A stretch of DNA of 64,000 nucleotides from Actinobacillus minor NM305 (lineage in GTDB: Bacteria > Pseudomonadota > Gammaproteobacteria > Enterobacterales > Pasteurellaceae). The stretch is taken from the NCBI RefSeq assembly GCF_000175195.1, contig NZ_ACQL01000106.1, positions 62,001-126,000 on the forward strand. The letters are read 5' to 3'. Positions 1 to 11,000 of the stretch are shown here, piece by piece. Numbering within the stretch: the first letter of the stretch is position 1; every line of letters begins with the position of its first letter. The position numbers were made by a program, and so were the translations under genes. The notes below the pieces were generated by a model that was given only the letters and a program-made list of their open reading frames with translations, did not search any database and had not been told where the DNA came from.

Positions 1-393
1 GATCATCGCCACTAAATCTGGGCTGATTTGTGGATTAACAGAAACCACTGTTGCAATCACTTGAATTTCGTTGAAGAAACCTTCAGGGAAAAGTGGACGA
101 ACTGGACGGTCAATTAAACGCGCGATTAAGGTTTCGCCTTCAGATGGACGACCTTCACGTTTGAAGAAACCACCCGGAATACGACCTGCAGCGTAAGTAC
201 GCTCTTGATAATCTACAGTTAATGGAAAGAAGTCTTGACCTTCATTCACCTCTTTTTTTGCTACCACAGTAACAAAAACGGTAGTGTCGTCCATACTTGC
301 CATTACTGCTGCCGTTGCTTGACGAGCAATAGCCCCTGTTTCTAAAGTTACGGTATGCTGACCGTATTTAAATTGTTTGACGATTGGAGTCAT
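1..393 (-). CDS. pnp: Polynucleotide phosphorylase, N-terminal part (runs off window)
   Basis: The gene reads leftward from ATG at 393; 131 codons are present and the 3' part lies outside the window. The protein begins [20 protein letters not shown] and contains the PNPase motifs [16 protein letters not shown] and [11 protein letters not shown] of the first RNase PH domain. PNPase is a phosphate-dependent 3'-5' exoribonuclease and a partner in the RNA degradosome. The start is supported by AGGAA about 9 nt upstream on the minus strand. It is divergent from parC, with 286 bp between them. The family is certain; the rest of the gene cannot be assessed. Confidence 0.96.
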   Translation of the reverse strand, partial: MTPIVKQFKYGQHTVTLETGAIARQATAAVMASMDDTTVFVTVVAKKEVNEGQDFFPLTVDYQERTYAAGRIPGGFFKREGRPSEGETLIARLIDRPVRPLFPEGFFNEIQVIATVVSVNPQISPDLVAMI

Positions 394-679
394 TTTGAAT
401 GTTCCTTTTAAATTTTTGGATTTTATTGTTGTTTTATTTCCTAAAAATTGCGACTAGCAAAAATGATCTTACTTGGAAAGATGACTTTTGATAGCCGCCT
501 CTACAAATCTGAAATAAAACGAACGTATTATACAGACTTTTTTATACAAAATCGCCAACTATTTTACCATTTACAAAAAAACGTAAAACCTTTCATAAAA
601 AGAACCGCTTGTATTTTCAAATGGACAAATATCCACAGATCATAGAAAATATATTTCAAATTGAAGGAATAAAGAGAAT

Positions 680-2923
680 ATGAGTAACGAAATCATCAAT
701 TATGAAGGCGTTGAGCAGATGCCTATTAAGCGTTTTACTGAAGATGCTTATTTAAATTATTCAATGTACGTTATTATGGATCGTGCGTTGCCATTTATCG
801 GCGATGGGTTAAAACCGGTACAACGCCGTATTATTTATGCGATGTCGGAATTAGGCTTAAATGCAACGGCAAAGTATGCCAAGGCGGCACGAACTGTCGG
901 TGATGTATTAGGTAAATTCCACCCACACGGCGATTCTGCCTGCTATGGCGCAATGGTCGGTATGGCACAAGATTTTACTTTCCGTTATCCGCTGATTGAT
1001 GGTCAAGGTAACTGGGGTAGTTTAGAAGATGATGCCGCAGCTTATCGTTATACAGAAGCAAGATTAACCAAAATCGCAGCAATTTTGCTTTCTGAATTAG
1101 ACCAAGGCACAGTTGATTTCAAACCAAATTTTGATGGTTCCAAAGTAGAGCCGGTGACTTTTCCTTCTCGTTTACCGCATATTTTATTGAATGGCTCAAC
1201 AGGGATTGCAGTTGGTATGGCAACGGATATTCCGCCACATAATATCAATGAAATAGCAGAAGCAAGTGTGATGTTATTGGAAAATCCAAAAGCGACATTG
1301 AGCGATTTATTAACGGTTGTTCAAGGCCCTGATTACCCAACAGAAGCTGAAATTATTACACCGAAAAGCGATATTGCCAAAATATATGAGCAGGGGCGAG
1401 GCTCAATCAGAATGCGAGCGGTTTGGAGCAAAGAAGATGGTGAAATTGTCATTCAAGCCTTACCGCATCAGGCTTCGCCATCTAAAATTATTGCGCAAAT
1501 CGCCGATCAAATGCGTAACAAAAAATTACCAATGGTTGATGATATTCGAGATGAGTCGGATCATGAAAACCCAATTCGTATCGTGATTGTGCCACGCTCT
1601 AACCGTATTGACTTTGATGCTTTAATGGATCATCTGTTTGCAACCACAGATCTCGAAAAAAGCTACCGTGTTAATATGAATATGATTGGTTTGGACGGTA
1701 AACCGGCAGTTAAAAACTTACATGACATTTTAACTGAATGGCTCTCTTTCCGCCGCTCAACCGTTACTCGCCGTTTGAATGACAAATTAGATAAAATTTT
1801 AAACCGCTTGCATATTTTAGACGGTTTAATGATCGCCTTTCTCAACATTGACGAAGTGATCAGTATTATCCGAAATGAAGATGAGCCGAAAGCCGTGTTA
1901 ATGGCACGTTTCAATTTAAGCGATATTCAAGCGGAAGCTATTTTAAATCTACGTTTGCGTCATTTAGCAAAATTAGAAGAACACGAACTACAAGCGGAGA
2001 AAAATCAGCTGGAAAGTGAGCGTGATGAACTGCGTCTAATTTTAGGTTCAGAACGCCGTTTGAACACATTAATCAAAAAAGAAATTCAGGCAGATGCGAA
2101 AACATTTGCTGATCCTCGCCGTTCTCCACTTGTGGAGCGAGCTGAAGCGAAAGCGATTTCAGAAAGTGATTTAACCCCAACAGAAGATGTTACCGTTATT
2201 CTTTCTGAGAAAGGTTGGGTAAGATGTGCGAAAGGACACGACATTGATGTAGAAGGTTTAAGCTACCGTGCCGGAGATGGTTATTTAGCACACGCAAGGG
2301 GGCGCAGTAATCAACCGGTCGTTTTCTTAGATAGCACTGGGCGAGCCTATGCACTTGATCCGACTTCTTTGCCTTCAGCCCGTTCACAAGGCGAACCGCT
2401 TACCGGTAAAATTACCTTACCGGAAGGCGCAATCGTTGAGCAGGTGTTGATGGCAGCGCCTGAAACAAAAGTGCTGATGGCTTCAGATTCCGGCTATGGA
2501 TTTATCTGTACTTTTGATGACTTAGTTTCTCGAAATAAAGCCGGTAAAGCGGTGATTTCTTTAACCGAAAATGCAAAAGTGCTTGCGCCACAACTTATTG
2601 ATAATGAAGAAGATGTTTCATTGGTTGCAATGAGCAGCGCAGGTAGAATGTTGGTTTTCCCTATTGCCGAACTACCGATCTTATCTAAAGGGAAGGGGAA
2701 TAAAATCATCAATATTTCGGCACAAGCTGCCAAAGAACGTCGTGAATTATTGGCTCGCTTGTTATTGATTAAAGCTAATCAATCATTAGTCTTTGTTTCG
2801 GGGAAACGGAAAATCACGTTAAAACCGAGTGATATTGATAATTATCGTGGCGAAAGAGCAAGAAAAGGCTCACAACTCGTTCGAGGCTTAAGTATTAATT
2901 CTACGGTTGAAATCGTAGATTAA
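680..2923 (+). CDS. parC: DNA topoisomerase IV subunit A
   Basis: 747 aa, the usual length for ParC. The DNA breakage-reunion domain carries the catalytic tyrosine in [10 protein letters not shown] (about residue 124), and the quinolone-determining region reads [15 protein letters not shown]. The C-terminal region is the beta-pinwheel. With ParE it decatenates daughter chromosomes. Ser at residue 86 matches E. coli Ser80, but the position of E. coli Glu84 is Gly90. The context differs further on (AMVGMAQDF against AMVLMAQPF in E. coli), so this may be a lineage feature rather than a resistance mutation. RBS GAAGGAATAAAGAG precedes the ATG. A USS-dyad terminator follows, separating it from the muk operon, whose product MukB is known to bind ParC in E. 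coli. Confidence 0.97.
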   Translation: MSNEIINYEGVEQMPIKRFTEDAYLNYSMYVIMDRALPFIGDGLKPVQRRIIYAMSELGLNATAKYAKAARTVGDVLGKFHPHGDSACYGAMVGMAQDFTFRYPLIDGQGNWGSLEDDAAAYRYTEARLTKIAAILLSELDQGTVDFKPNFDGSKVEPVTFPSRLPHILLNGSTGIAVGMATDIPPHNINEIAEASVMLLENPKATLSDLLTVVQGPDYPTEAEIITPKSDIAKIYEQGRGSIRMRAVWSKEDGEIVIQALPHQASPSKIIAQIADQMRNKKLPMVDDIRDESDHENPIRIVIVPRSNRIDFDALMDHLFATTDLEKSYRVNMNMIGLDGKPAVKNLHDILTEWLSFRRSTVTRRLNDKLDKILNRLHILDGLMIAFLNIDEVISIIRNEDEPKAVLMARFNLSDIQAEAILNLRLRHLAKLEEHELQAEKNQLESERDELRLILGSERRLNTLIKKEIQADAKTFADPRRSPLVERAEAKAISESDLTPTEDVTVILSEKGWVRCAKGHDIDVEGLSYRAGDGYLAHARGRSNQPVVFLDSTGRAYALDPTSLPSARSQGEPLTGKITLPEGAIVEQVLMAAPETKVLMASDSGYGFICTFDDLVSRNKAGKAVISLTENAKVLAPQLIDNEEDVSLVAMSSAGRMLVFPIAELPILSKGKGNKIINISAQAAKERRELLARLLLIKANQSLVFVSGKRKITLKPSDIDNYRGERARKGSQLVRGLSINSTVEIVD

Positions 2924-2936
2924 ACTTTCCACTTTT

Positions 2937-2996
2937 AAGCGGTTGTTTTTGCGTTGATTTTTGCAAAAGATCAATCAAAAACAACCGCTTGCTTTT
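2937..2996 (+). terminator. USS-dyad terminator after parC
   Basis: Arms AAGCGGTTGTTTTTG (from 2937) and CAAAAACAACCGCTT (to 2990) pair almost perfectly and are followed by a T-rich stretch. The arms are two inverted uptake-signal cores, a common way for Pasteurellaceae to build terminators. Confidence 0.8.
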
Positions 2997-3071
2997 CTGA
3001 TTTCTATTTTGTTCGGTTTACTGTACAATAAACGTCATTTTTTAGAATTAAATTACACGAAGCCCTCTTTT

Positions 3072-4406
3072 ATGATGCAACAAGAATTGGCACAAACTAT
3101 CCCCGAGCTTATTACTTGGACGAAAGAGCGAGAATTTTCTCTTTCTCTTCCTCCCGAACGCCTTGCCTTCTTACTCGCTATTTCTATTTATAATAATGAA
3201 CAAATTGACGGCGAATTGTTGGAAAGCGATCTAATTGATATTTTTCGCTATGTTTCACAAGTTTTTGAACAATCTGAAGCAACGCTGATTCAGCGAGCCA
3301 ACAATGCGATTAATGATCTCGTTAAGCAGCGTTTTTTGAACCGTTTTTCCAGTGAATTTACGGAAGGTTTATCCATTTATCGTGTAACACCGCTTGGCGT
3401 TGGTGTGGCTGATTATTATGTTCGTCAGAGAGAATTTTCAACCTTAAGACTTTCTATTCAGCTTTCCATTGTTGCCGATGAAATTCAGCGAGCTTCAGTC
3501 GCAGCAGAAGAAGGCGGTGATGAACGTTTTTGGCGTAATAATGTATTTGCACCGTTAAAATATTCTGTGGCGGAAATTTTTGACAGTATTGATCTTTCGC
3601 AACGAATGATGGACGAAAATCAACATCAAATTCGTGAACAAATTGCAACTTTGTTAAGCCAAAACTGGCACGAAGCAATTATGAGCTGTGAGCGTTTATT
3701 AGATGAAACCTCAGGCAATTTGCGTGAGTTACAAGATACACTCAACGCTGCAGGCGATAAATTACAAGCGCAACTTCTGCGAATTCAAAGCTGTTTAATT
3801 GGTCGCCACGATTTAGATTTTATCGACCAGTTGGTCGTCAATTTGCAGAATAAACTGGATCGTATTATTAGCTGGGGGCAGCAGGCAATCGATCTCTGGA
3901 TCGGCTATGACCGCCACGTCCATAAATTTATCCGTACCGCAATTGATATGGATAAAAATCGTGTTTTTGGGCAACGTTTACGCCAATCTATTCAAGACTA
4001 TTTTGAGTCGCCGTGGTTGCTTTATACGGCAAAAGCAGAAAGTTTACTTGACTTGCGTGATGATGAAAGCGAGTTAAATGAAGCGGAAGCCGTTGGTGAA
4101 TTACCGCATGAGTTGGAATATGAATCTATGACTGATGTCCAAGAGCAAATCATTGCTATTATGCAAGCACACTTGGCGCCTTTCCGCGAGCAGAATAAAC
4201 CGATTGACCTTGGTGCAATTTTACGTGAACAGTTGGCTTTATATCCGCAATCACGTCATTTTGATATAGCTAGAATTATTGTAGATCAAGCGGTCAAATT
4301 GGGGATGGCAAGTTCAGATAATCACGCCATTTACCCTGAGTGGCAATCTATTAACGATTACGGAGCTGAAGTACAAGCGAATGTGATTGACCAGTTTAAT
4401 AGGTAG
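3072..4406 (+). CDS. mukF: Chromosome partition protein MukF (kleisin)
   Basis: 444 aa from ATG 3072 (E. coli MukF has 440). The reading frame is open further upstream, but similarity to MukF starts at [16 protein letters not shown]. Strongly conserved blocks include [13 protein letters not shown] in the N-terminal winged-helix domain, the central helical region [40 protein letters not shown], and a C-terminal winged helix ending [16 protein letters not shown]. MukF is the kleisin that bridges MukB heads and binds MukE in the MukBEF condensin. It is first in the muk operon. In E. coli mukF, mukE and mukB adjoin; here two foreign-looking genes follow it before mukE. A perfect uptake sequence core lies near 4286. 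Confidence 0.96.
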   Translation: MMQQELAQTIPELITWTKEREFSLSLPPERLAFLLAISIYNNEQIDGELLESDLIDIFRYVSQVFEQSEATLIQRANNAINDLVKQRFLNRFSSEFTEGLSIYRVTPLGVGVADYYVRQREFSTLRLSIQLSIVADEIQRASVAAEEGGDERFWRNNVFAPLKYSVAEIFDSIDLSQRMMDENQHQIREQIATLLSQNWHEAIMSCERLLDETSGNLRELQDTLNAAGDKLQAQLLRIQSCLIGRHDLDFIDQLVVNLQNKLDRIISWGQQAIDLWIGYDRHVHKFIRTAIDMDKNRVFGQRLRQSIQDYFESPWLLYTAKAESLLDLRDDESELNEAEAVGELPHELEYESMTDVQEQIIAIMQAHLAPFREQNKPIDLGAILREQLALYPQSRHFDIARIIVDQAVKLGMASSDNHAIYPEWQSINDYGAEVQANVIDQFNR

Positions 4407-4444
4407 TTGAGGTTAGTAAGGTATTACTGGCTAAAGGAAATAAT

Positions 4445-5752
4445 ATGATTGATTATTTAAAGCTACAGAATGTGGGTATAAAAGATCTCTTAGAATTAAA
4501 TATTGCTTCTCGTTTGAATGTTTTAACTGGAGATAATGGCTTAGGTAAAAGTTTTCTGTTAGACATTCTTTGGTTTGTGCTTTCGGGGCATTTTCCCCAA
4601 GAGATAAATCGTAGTATTCAGAGTGGTTATGTGGCTAAGCCATTAAATATTTCCGAGCGTGCATTTATTTCTGTTCAAGATACCAAAGGACAAACTGAAA
4701 TATATTCATACAAATCAGAAGAGTATTGGTCTAGACATTTGGATATTGATGATATGTCTAGAGCTAAAGCGGAATTTTCTGATATTGCAATTTATGTAAT
4801 GGCGGATGGTAGCTATGCATTGTGGGATAGAAATTTGAATAATTTCGCTAAACATAATGGAATGCTTCGTTATGATGGCTCATTTACTCGTAATAGACAA
4901 TTGGCTTTTGTTTATACCCAAGAAGAAATTTGGCAAGGAGTAAATGACAAAGAAAATAATCAGTTTTTTAACGGGCTATTACAAGACTGGCAAATTTGGC
5001 AAACAGGAAAGACGAAAGAGTTTGAACAATTAAAATCAGTATTAGCCATTCTTTCGGCTACTAATGAAGAATTAGAAATAGGGGAATTAAAACCTTTTAG
5101 TTTGGGCGATTCTCGACTTTATCCAACTATTAAAATGCCGTATGGCAGAGAAATACTTTTGCCACACTGTTCATCAGCCATAAAACGAATGGTTACTTTA
5201 GCTTATTTCCTTGTGTATGCTTGGAAAAGGCATAGTGAGAGCAGTGAATTATTAGGGAAAACGCCTGCTAAGTCTTTAACCTTTTTAGTCGATGAAGTAG
5301 AAGCACACCTTCACCCTAAATGGCAGAGAAAAGTTGTCCCCTCTCTATTAAATGTTATAAAAAGTTTGTCTAAAGAGATTGATGTTCAATTAGTTATTGC
5401 TACACATTCCCCATTGGTAATGGCTTCATTAGAGCCTATTTTTAATGAGAAACAAGATAAATGGATTGATTTTGATTTGAACAATGAAGGGAGTATTGAA
5501 GTCTCAGAAAGAGTGTTTGATAAACAAGGTACGGTTGAAAATTGGTTAGAAAGTGAGGCTTTTAATTTACCAAGTAGTCGAGCCCCTGAATATGAAGATT
5601 TAATTAATCAGGCGAATACATTAATGCTAAATCCAAAAGCCAGTATTGATGAAATTAATCATTTAAGAGTTGAGTTAGTACAAGCGTTAGATGAACGAGA
5701 TGAGTTTTGGACACCTTGGCTGATTTATTGTCAAAAGAGAGGGGTATTATGA
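4445..5752 (+). CDS. SMC/COG3950-type AAA ATPase, PtuA-like (Septu-like pair)
   Basis: 435 aa. Walker A is GDNGLGKS near residue 30, in an N-terminal SMC/RecF-like context (LKLQNVGIKDLLEL). Walker B is TFLVDEVEAHLHPKWQ near residue 280, followed by the H-loop VIATHSPLVMAS. This is the architecture of COG3950 / AAA_21 ATPases such as PtuA of Septu and the ATPase of retron-Septu systems, where the ATPase partners an HNH nuclease. The next gene is such a nuclease and overlaps this one by ATGA, supporting the pairing. RBS AAAGGA precedes ATG 4445, 38 bp after mukF stops. The gene is AT-rich and lacks full uptake sequences, unlike its muk neighbours, which suggests acquisition. A defence role is inferred from family and partner; the exact subtype is uncertain. 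Confidence 0.8.
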   Translation: MIDYLKLQNVGIKDLLELNIASRLNVLTGDNGLGKSFLLDILWFVLSGHFPQEINRSIQSGYVAKPLNISERAFISVQDTKGQTEIYSYKSEEYWSRHLDIDDMSRAKAEFSDIAIYVMADGSYALWDRNLNNFAKHNGMLRYDGSFTRNRQLAFVYTQEEIWQGVNDKENNQFFNGLLQDWQIWQTGKTKEFEQLKSVLAILSATNEELEIGELKPFSLGDSRLYPTIKMPYGREILLPHCSSAIKRMVTLAYFLVYAWKRHSESSELLGKTPAKSLTFLVDEVEAHLHPKWQRKVVPSLLNVIKSLSKEIDVQLVIATHSPLVMASLEPIFNEKQDKWIDFDLNNEGSIEVSERVFDKQGTVENWLESEAFNLPSSRAPEYEDLINQANTLMLNPKASIDEINHLRVELVQALDERDEFWTPWLIYCQKRGVL

Positions 5753-6336
5753 TCCCTATATCATTGCAACCCGAACCTGATAACTTCGATAGGAATGTTC
5801 GTCAAAAAGGCGCTAAATGGCTTCAGGAAAATACTATATTTTCAGAACTTCCTTCTTATTGGCAAAAATGCTTAGATGACTTATATATCGCATACGATGG
5901 TGTTTGTGCTTATTATGCGATAAAAGTAGATGAAATTAGTGGATACCGTACGGTAGATCATTTTAAGCCTAAGGCTAAATATCCTCATTTGGCTTATGAA
6001 TGGGATAACTATCGCTTTGCTTGTGGCAGTGCAAATAGTAAAAAACGTGATTTTGAAGATGTGTTAGATCCTTTTAGTTTGCCAGATAATCTCTTTTACA
6101 TTCATTTTGGCACGGGAGAGGTGCTAATTAATCCTCAGATGGATAATGAAATCACTCAAAATGCGGAAAGAACAATAAATAGGTTATCTTTGAACGATAA
6201 TAGGCTTAAAAACAGACGAAAAAAGGATTTTTTACGTTATTATCAAGAAAAAAGTATATCTTTAGATGAATTAAAGCAACAAAATCCTTTTGTTTGGGCT
6301 GAAATTCTTAGACAGGATTTAGTAAGAAACGATTAA
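5749..6336 (+). CDS. HNH endonuclease, PtuB / TIGR02646-like
   Basis: 195 aa from ATG 5749, which overlaps the ATPase stop (ATGA) and has RBS GAGAGGGG. The core is GVCAYYAIKVDEIS, then TVDHFKPKAKYP, then LAYEWDNYRFAC and NSKKRDFEDVLDPF. This is the HNH layout (His in VDHFKPK, Asn in EWDNYR, then NSKK) of the family linked to Septu PtuB and retron nucleases. The Cys pairs of zinc-knuckle members are not complete (CAYY and CGSAN), so this is a subfamily without the usual zinc site. The overlap implies translational coupling with the ATPase. Probable role: DNA or RNA cleavage in anti-phage defence. Only 19 bp separate it from mukE. Confidence 0.78.
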   Translation: MIPISLQPEPDNFDRNVRQKGAKWLQENTIFSELPSYWQKCLDDLYIAYDGVCAYYAIKVDEISGYRTVDHFKPKAKYPHLAYEWDNYRFACGSANSKKRDFEDVLDPFSLPDNLFYIHFGTGEVLINPQMDNEITQNAERTINRLSLNDNRLKNRRKKDFLRYYQEKSISLDELKQQNPFVWAEILRQDLVRND

Positions 6337-6355
6337 TACAGTATAGAGAACGACA

Positions 6356-7069
6356 ATGACAAACACCCAAGAACTTATCTCAACCAAATTGGCTGAAGCG
6401 ATTGCTAATCCGATTTTTCCGCAACTTGACAGTCAATTAAGAGCAGGGCGACATATTAGTTTAGAAGCCCTTGATGAACACGCTTTTTTGATGGATTACC
6501 AAAGCGAGCTTGAGCAGTTTTATCGCCGTTATCACGTTGAGCTTATTCGTGCGCCGGAAGGCTTTTTTTACCTTCGCCCTAAAGCAACAACTTTGATTGC
6601 TCGTTCAGCGATGTCTGAAATGGAAATGTTAGTGGGAAAAGTACTTTGTTATCTCTATTTAAGTCCAGAACGTTTGGCACAACAAGGTATTTTTAGCCAA
6701 GATGATGCTTATGAAGAGCTTTTAAATTTAGCCGATGAAACAAAACTTCTCAAAGCGGTAAATCCACGTTCAACCGGTTCGGATTTAGACAAAGCGAAGC
6801 TAGCTGAGAAAGTAGGTGGGGCATTACGCCGTTTAGGTCGTTTGGGAATGATTGCTCGTGTTGGCGATCAAAACAGCAAAAAATTTGTGATTTCGGAGTC
6901 AGTATTCCGTTTTGGGGCTGATGTGAGAGCAGGGGACGATCCTCGTGAAGCTCAACTTCGTTTAATCCGTGATGGTGAGGCGACAAACCCTACTGCTATT
7001 AAAGAACAAGCGGTCAGTTTTGACGAAGAATTTGCAAATGAAGAAGAATTGAATGGTGAGGAAGAGTAG
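6356..7069 (+). CDS. mukE: Chromosome partition protein MukE
   Basis: 237 aa. Near identity to the MukE family runs through [52 protein letters not shown] and the C-terminal [20 protein letters not shown]. MukE forms a dimer that binds MukF and controls DNA access to the MukB heads. ATG 6356 has a modest RBS (GAGAAC). The tail is acidic ([14 protein letters not shown]), as in E. coli. A perfect uptake sequence sits in the 3' end at 7006-7015. The stop codon TAG is directly followed by the ATG of the next gene. Confidence 0.97.
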   Translation: MTNTQELISTKLAEAIANPIFPQLDSQLRAGRHISLEALDEHAFLMDYQSELEQFYRRYHVELIRAPEGFFYLRPKATTLIARSAMSEMEMLVGKVLCYLYLSPERLAQQGIFSQDDAYEELLNLADETKLLKAVNPRSTGSDLDKAKLAEKVGGALRRLGRLGMIARVGDQNSKKFVISESVFRFGADVRAGDDPREAQLRLIRDGEATNPTAIKEQAVSFDEEFANEEELNGEEE

Positions 7070-7291
7070 ATGTGTACCTTAATGCAAAAAGATGTCTTGA
7101 TCGAGTTAATCGCAACGGCACAGGCAGATTTGAGTAAACGTTTGGAATTGCCTTTAAATGATGACCAAATTTATTTAAGCCGATTGAGAAGTGAAATTTA
7201 TCGTTCAGAACCAGATGCACTCGATTTTCAACTGCTTTCAACGCAGGTAAAGCAAATTAGCGATAAATATCATTCTTTGCCGTTGATCTAG
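7070..7291 (+). CDS. Small protein upstream of zeta toxin, candidate antitoxin
   Basis: 73 aa, begins at the base after the mukE stop (TAG-ATG) with RBS GAGGAAGAG inside the mukE tail. A second ATG at 7082 is possible. The sequence is mostly helical in look (VLIELIATAQADLSKRLEL, LSRLRSEIYRSEPD) with no membrane segment. I do not recognise a named family. The antitoxin role is inferred only from position and size: zeta toxins are normally preceded by a short epsilon-type antitoxin of 70-100 aa. It lies 9 bp before the zeta-like gene. Confidence 0.7.
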   Translation: MCTLMQKDVLIELIATAQADLSKRLELPLNDDQIYLSRLRSEIYRSEPDALDFQLLSTQVKQISDKYHSLPLI

Positions 7292-7300
7292 GGCGATCTT

Positions 7301-8008
7301 ATGCAAGATTATGATGTTAATGCAGATGTCGAAAGTAAGTTTGCCAAAATTTGGGCAAATTTAATGGCAGAAAATCACATTACGTCCCAGAAAGAACCTA
7401 TTGCTATTCTTCTAGGTGGGCAACCAGGTGCCGGTAAATCTTTTGGTACGCTTGAAATGAGTAAGCGGTTAAATTTTGATTTATTGATTATCAATGGAGA
7501 TGAATTTCGCCCCTATCATCAGCAATATCACGAAATTTACCAAAAATATGGAAAAGAAGCGGCAAAATATACGGCTGAATTTACTGGGAAAATGGTACAG
7601 CGTATTCGCAATGAGGCGATTAAGCACCGTTTTAATGTGTTAATTGAAGGCACTTTTCGTACCGCCGATATTCCATTAAATGAACTGAATTTATTTAAGC
7701 AGCAAGGCTATAAAACTGCCGTGTTGATTTGTACTTGCCCAAAAGAGGTCAGTTGGCTAAGTACATTAAAGCGAGCAGAAGAACAACAACGTAGCGGTAT
7801 TCAGCCTCGGTATGTACCAAGAGAGCATTTTGATGTTGTCGTTGCACAGCTTGCTTTAAATGCGGAACGAGTTTTAAGAGAAGGAAAGCCTGATTATTTT
7901 GAAGTTTATTCTCGAACGTCAAAACTCTTTGATCTTAATACGACATCAATTACGCAACTTGCGACCATTATTAATACAGAATTAAATCGAACAGAGGAAA
8001 AATCCTGA
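7301..8008 (+). CDS. Zeta-toxin family kinase
   Basis: 235 aa. P-loop GGQPGAGKS at residues 39-47 (Lys46), INGDEF with Asp67, IEGTFR with Glu116, TLKRAEEQ with Arg158, and a further Arg at 170. These fall at or near the positions of the catalytic and substrate residues described for streptococcal zeta toxin (K46, D67, E116, R158, R171), so the active site looks intact. Zeta toxins phosphorylate UDP-N-acetylglucosamine or related sugars and block wall synthesis; the true substrate here is unknown. Its stop overlaps the mukB start (TGATG at 8006-8010), so mukB translation may depend on reading this gene. A near-uptake-sequence at about 7466 suggests long residence. Confidence 0.85.
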   Translation: MQDYDVNADVESKFAKIWANLMAENHITSQKEPIAILLGGQPGAGKSFGTLEMSKRLNFDLLIINGDEFRPYHQQYHEIYQKYGKEAAKYTAEFTGKMVQRIRNEAIKHRFNVLIEGTFRTADIPLNELNLFKQQGYKTAVLICTCPKEVSWLSTLKRAEEQQRSGIQPRYVPREHFDVVVAQLALNAERVLREGKPDYFEVYSRTSKLFDLNTTSITQLATIINTELNRTEEKS

Positions 8009-11000
8009 TGCAAAACACGGATTTCACATTGCAAAATAATGAACAAATTTCCCCGGCTGTTATCCGAAATGAACGCCAAGATACTGTTGTGCGTGGCAAA
8101 TTCCGTTCCCTAACCTTAATTAACTGGAACGGTTTTTTTGCTCGAACCTTTGACTTGGACGAACTGGTTACCACTCTTTCAGGCGGTAACGGGGCGGGTA
8201 AATCGACTACGATGGCTGGGTTTGTGACGGCGTTAATCCCTGATCTTACCTTACTTAACTTCCGTAATACAACCGAAGCAGGTTCAACTTCCAGCTCTCG
8301 TGATAAAGGTTTATACGGTAAATTGAAAGCAGGCGTTTGTTATTCCGTATTAGAAAGTATTAACTCTCGTGGGCAACGTGTTTTAACTGGGGTTCGTTTG
8401 CAACAGGTTGCTGGGCGTGATAAAAAAGTCGATATTCGTTCGTTCTCTTTACAGAATGTAGCTTCAAACCAGTCTGTTATTAGTGTTTTTACCGAGCAAG
8501 TAGGTGAAAAAGCACGTGTATTAGCATTGAATGAACTTAAAGATAAATTTGAACAAAGTGAAGTTCAATTTAAGCAATATCATTCAATTACAGATTATCA
8601 TAGCTTTATGTTTGACTTAGGTGTTATTCCTAAGCGTTTACGTTCATCGGGCGACCGTAGCAAATTTTATAAATTGATTGAGGCTTCTCTTTACGGTGGT
8701 ATTTCAAGCGTTATTACCAAATCATTACGTGATTATCTTCTACCTGAAAATACGGGCGTTCGCCAAGCGTTCCAAGATATGGAATCGGCGTTACGTGAAA
8801 ACCGTATGACTCTTGAGGCGATCAAGGTAACTCAATCTGATCGTGATATGTTCAAGCGTTTGATCACAGAATCGACTAACTATGTTTCTGCGGATTATAT
8901 GCGCCATGCGAATGAACGTAGAGGTAATGTGCAAGCTGCGCTTGAGCAACGTCAAGCTTGGTATAGCTCAAAATCCAAACTAGAACTTGAACAACAACGT
9001 TTAGTGGAGTTTAGTCGAGAAGTCGCTGAAATTTCTGAATCAGAGCACGGGTTAGAGGCTGAATATAATTCGGCGAACGATCATTTAAATTTAGTGATGA
9101 ATGCACTTCGTCATCAAGAAAAAGTAGAACGCTACCAAGATGAAGTAGAAGAGCTAAATGAAAAGATTGAAGAGCAGCAAATGGCGATGGAAGAAGTTTC
9201 GGAAGCTGTAGAACATGCTCAAGCTCAAGCAGATGAAATGGATGATCAAGTTGAAGAACTCCGTTCCCAGTTAGCTGATTATCAGCAGGCATTAGATGCT
9301 CAACAAACAAGAGCTTTGCAATATCAACAGGCAATCAATGCGCTTGAAAAAGCCAAGCAGCTTTGTGGATTACCGCATTTAGACTTACACAATGTGGAAG
9401 ATTATCATGCTGAATTTGCTGCTCAGACTGAAGATTTGACTGATCAGGTATTTGATTTAGAGCAGCGCTTATCTGTTTCAGATATGGCAAAAACGCAGTT
9501 TGAAAAGGCGTATGAATTAGTTTGCAAAATTTCAGGCGAAATTGACCGCTCACAAGCGTGGGAAGAAGCTAGAACATTACTCAATGCGTTTTCAGAACAG
9601 AAAATGCAAGCGGCTCAGGCTGTAGGATTACGTCAAAAATTGCATGAGATTGAACAGCGTTTACATCAACAACAAAACGCAGAACGTTTGTTAGCTGAAT
9701 TCAATCAAAAAGCGCAAACAGAATTAACCGATGCAGAATCTTTAGAAAGTTATTTTGAAGAGCAACAAGCGCGTTTAGAAGATCTTGAAGCAGAATTAGC
9801 TGAATTTGTTGAGGTGCGTTCAACACAACGCCAACAACGTGAGCAATTAAATCAGCAATATAATCAGTTGGCTAAGAACGCACCTGCATGGCATACGGCA
9901 CAATCTGCTTTAGCTCGTTTAGAAGAGCAATGTGGCGAGAAATTTGAGGCAAGCCAATCGGTTATGCAATTCATGCAAACGATGCTGTCAAAAGAGCGTG
10001 AAGCAACATTATTACGTGATGAATTAGCACGCAAAGAGCAACAATTAGATGAGCAAATTAGCCGTCTAAGCCAACCGGATGGTTCTGAAGATGCACGTTT
10101 AAATCAATTGGCAGAACGTTTTGGCGGAGTATTACTTTCTGAATTATATGATGATGTTTCTCTTGATGATGCGCCATATTTTTCAGCGCTTTATGGCGAA
10201 GCAAGACATGCTATTGTCGTTCGTGATTTAGAAGCGGTTAAAAACCAGTTAGCGACATTAGATGATTGTCCGGACGATCTTTACCTCATCGAGGGCGATC
10301 CTTCTTCTTTTGATGATGCGGTATTTAGTACAGAAGAATTGAAAGATGGGGTCGTTGTTAAAGTTTCAGAACGTCAATGGCGTTATTCTAAATTCCCTGA
10401 AATACCGTTGTTTGGACGTGCCGCGAGAGAAAAACATTTAGAAACATTAAAAGCAGAGCGAGATGAAACGGCAGAAAAACATGCAGAAAGCGCTTTTGAA
10501 GTCCAAAAATGTCAGCGTTTACACCAACATCTTAGCCAATTTGTGGGAACGCATTTAAATCTTGCATTCCAAGAAAACCCTGAAATTCTTATGCAAGAAA
10601 TTGCAACTGAACGTGCTGAAATTGAACGGGAATTAAATCAAGCATCAGGCGATGAGCAACAACTTCGTCATCAATTAGACACGACTAAAGGACAGTTGCA
10701 ACTTTTAAATAAAATTTTACCGCTTGTTAATTTATTGGCAGATGAAACACTTGAAGAGCGTGCAGAAGTATGCCGTGAGCAGTTAGCAGAAGCGGAGGAA
10801 AATGAATACTTTATTCGCCAATTTGGTTCGGCTTTAACCCAATTAGAACCTATTGCAGCGGCATTAAAGAGTGACCCAAGTAAATTTGAACAACTTGAAG
10901 CTGACTACCAACAGGCTAAAGAGCAACAAAAAGCGTTGCAACAAAAAGTTTTTGCGCTTTCAGATGTAATTCAGCGCCGTGTGCATTTTAGCTATGAAGA

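Noticed and set aside
448-645. 65-codon ORF between pnp and parC
   Set aside because: No RBS and no recognisable sequence; it overlaps the divergent promoter region.
5749-6336. HNH gene considered inactive because zinc Cys pairs are missing
   Set aside because: His, Asp and Asn of the HNH core are present, and subfamilies without the Cys knuckles are known to me, so inactivity is not supported.
9011-9553. Antisense ORFs of 107 and 72 codons inside mukB
   Set aside because: They mirror the coiled-coil codons of mukB (Leu/Gln-rich shadow proteins) and have no RBS.
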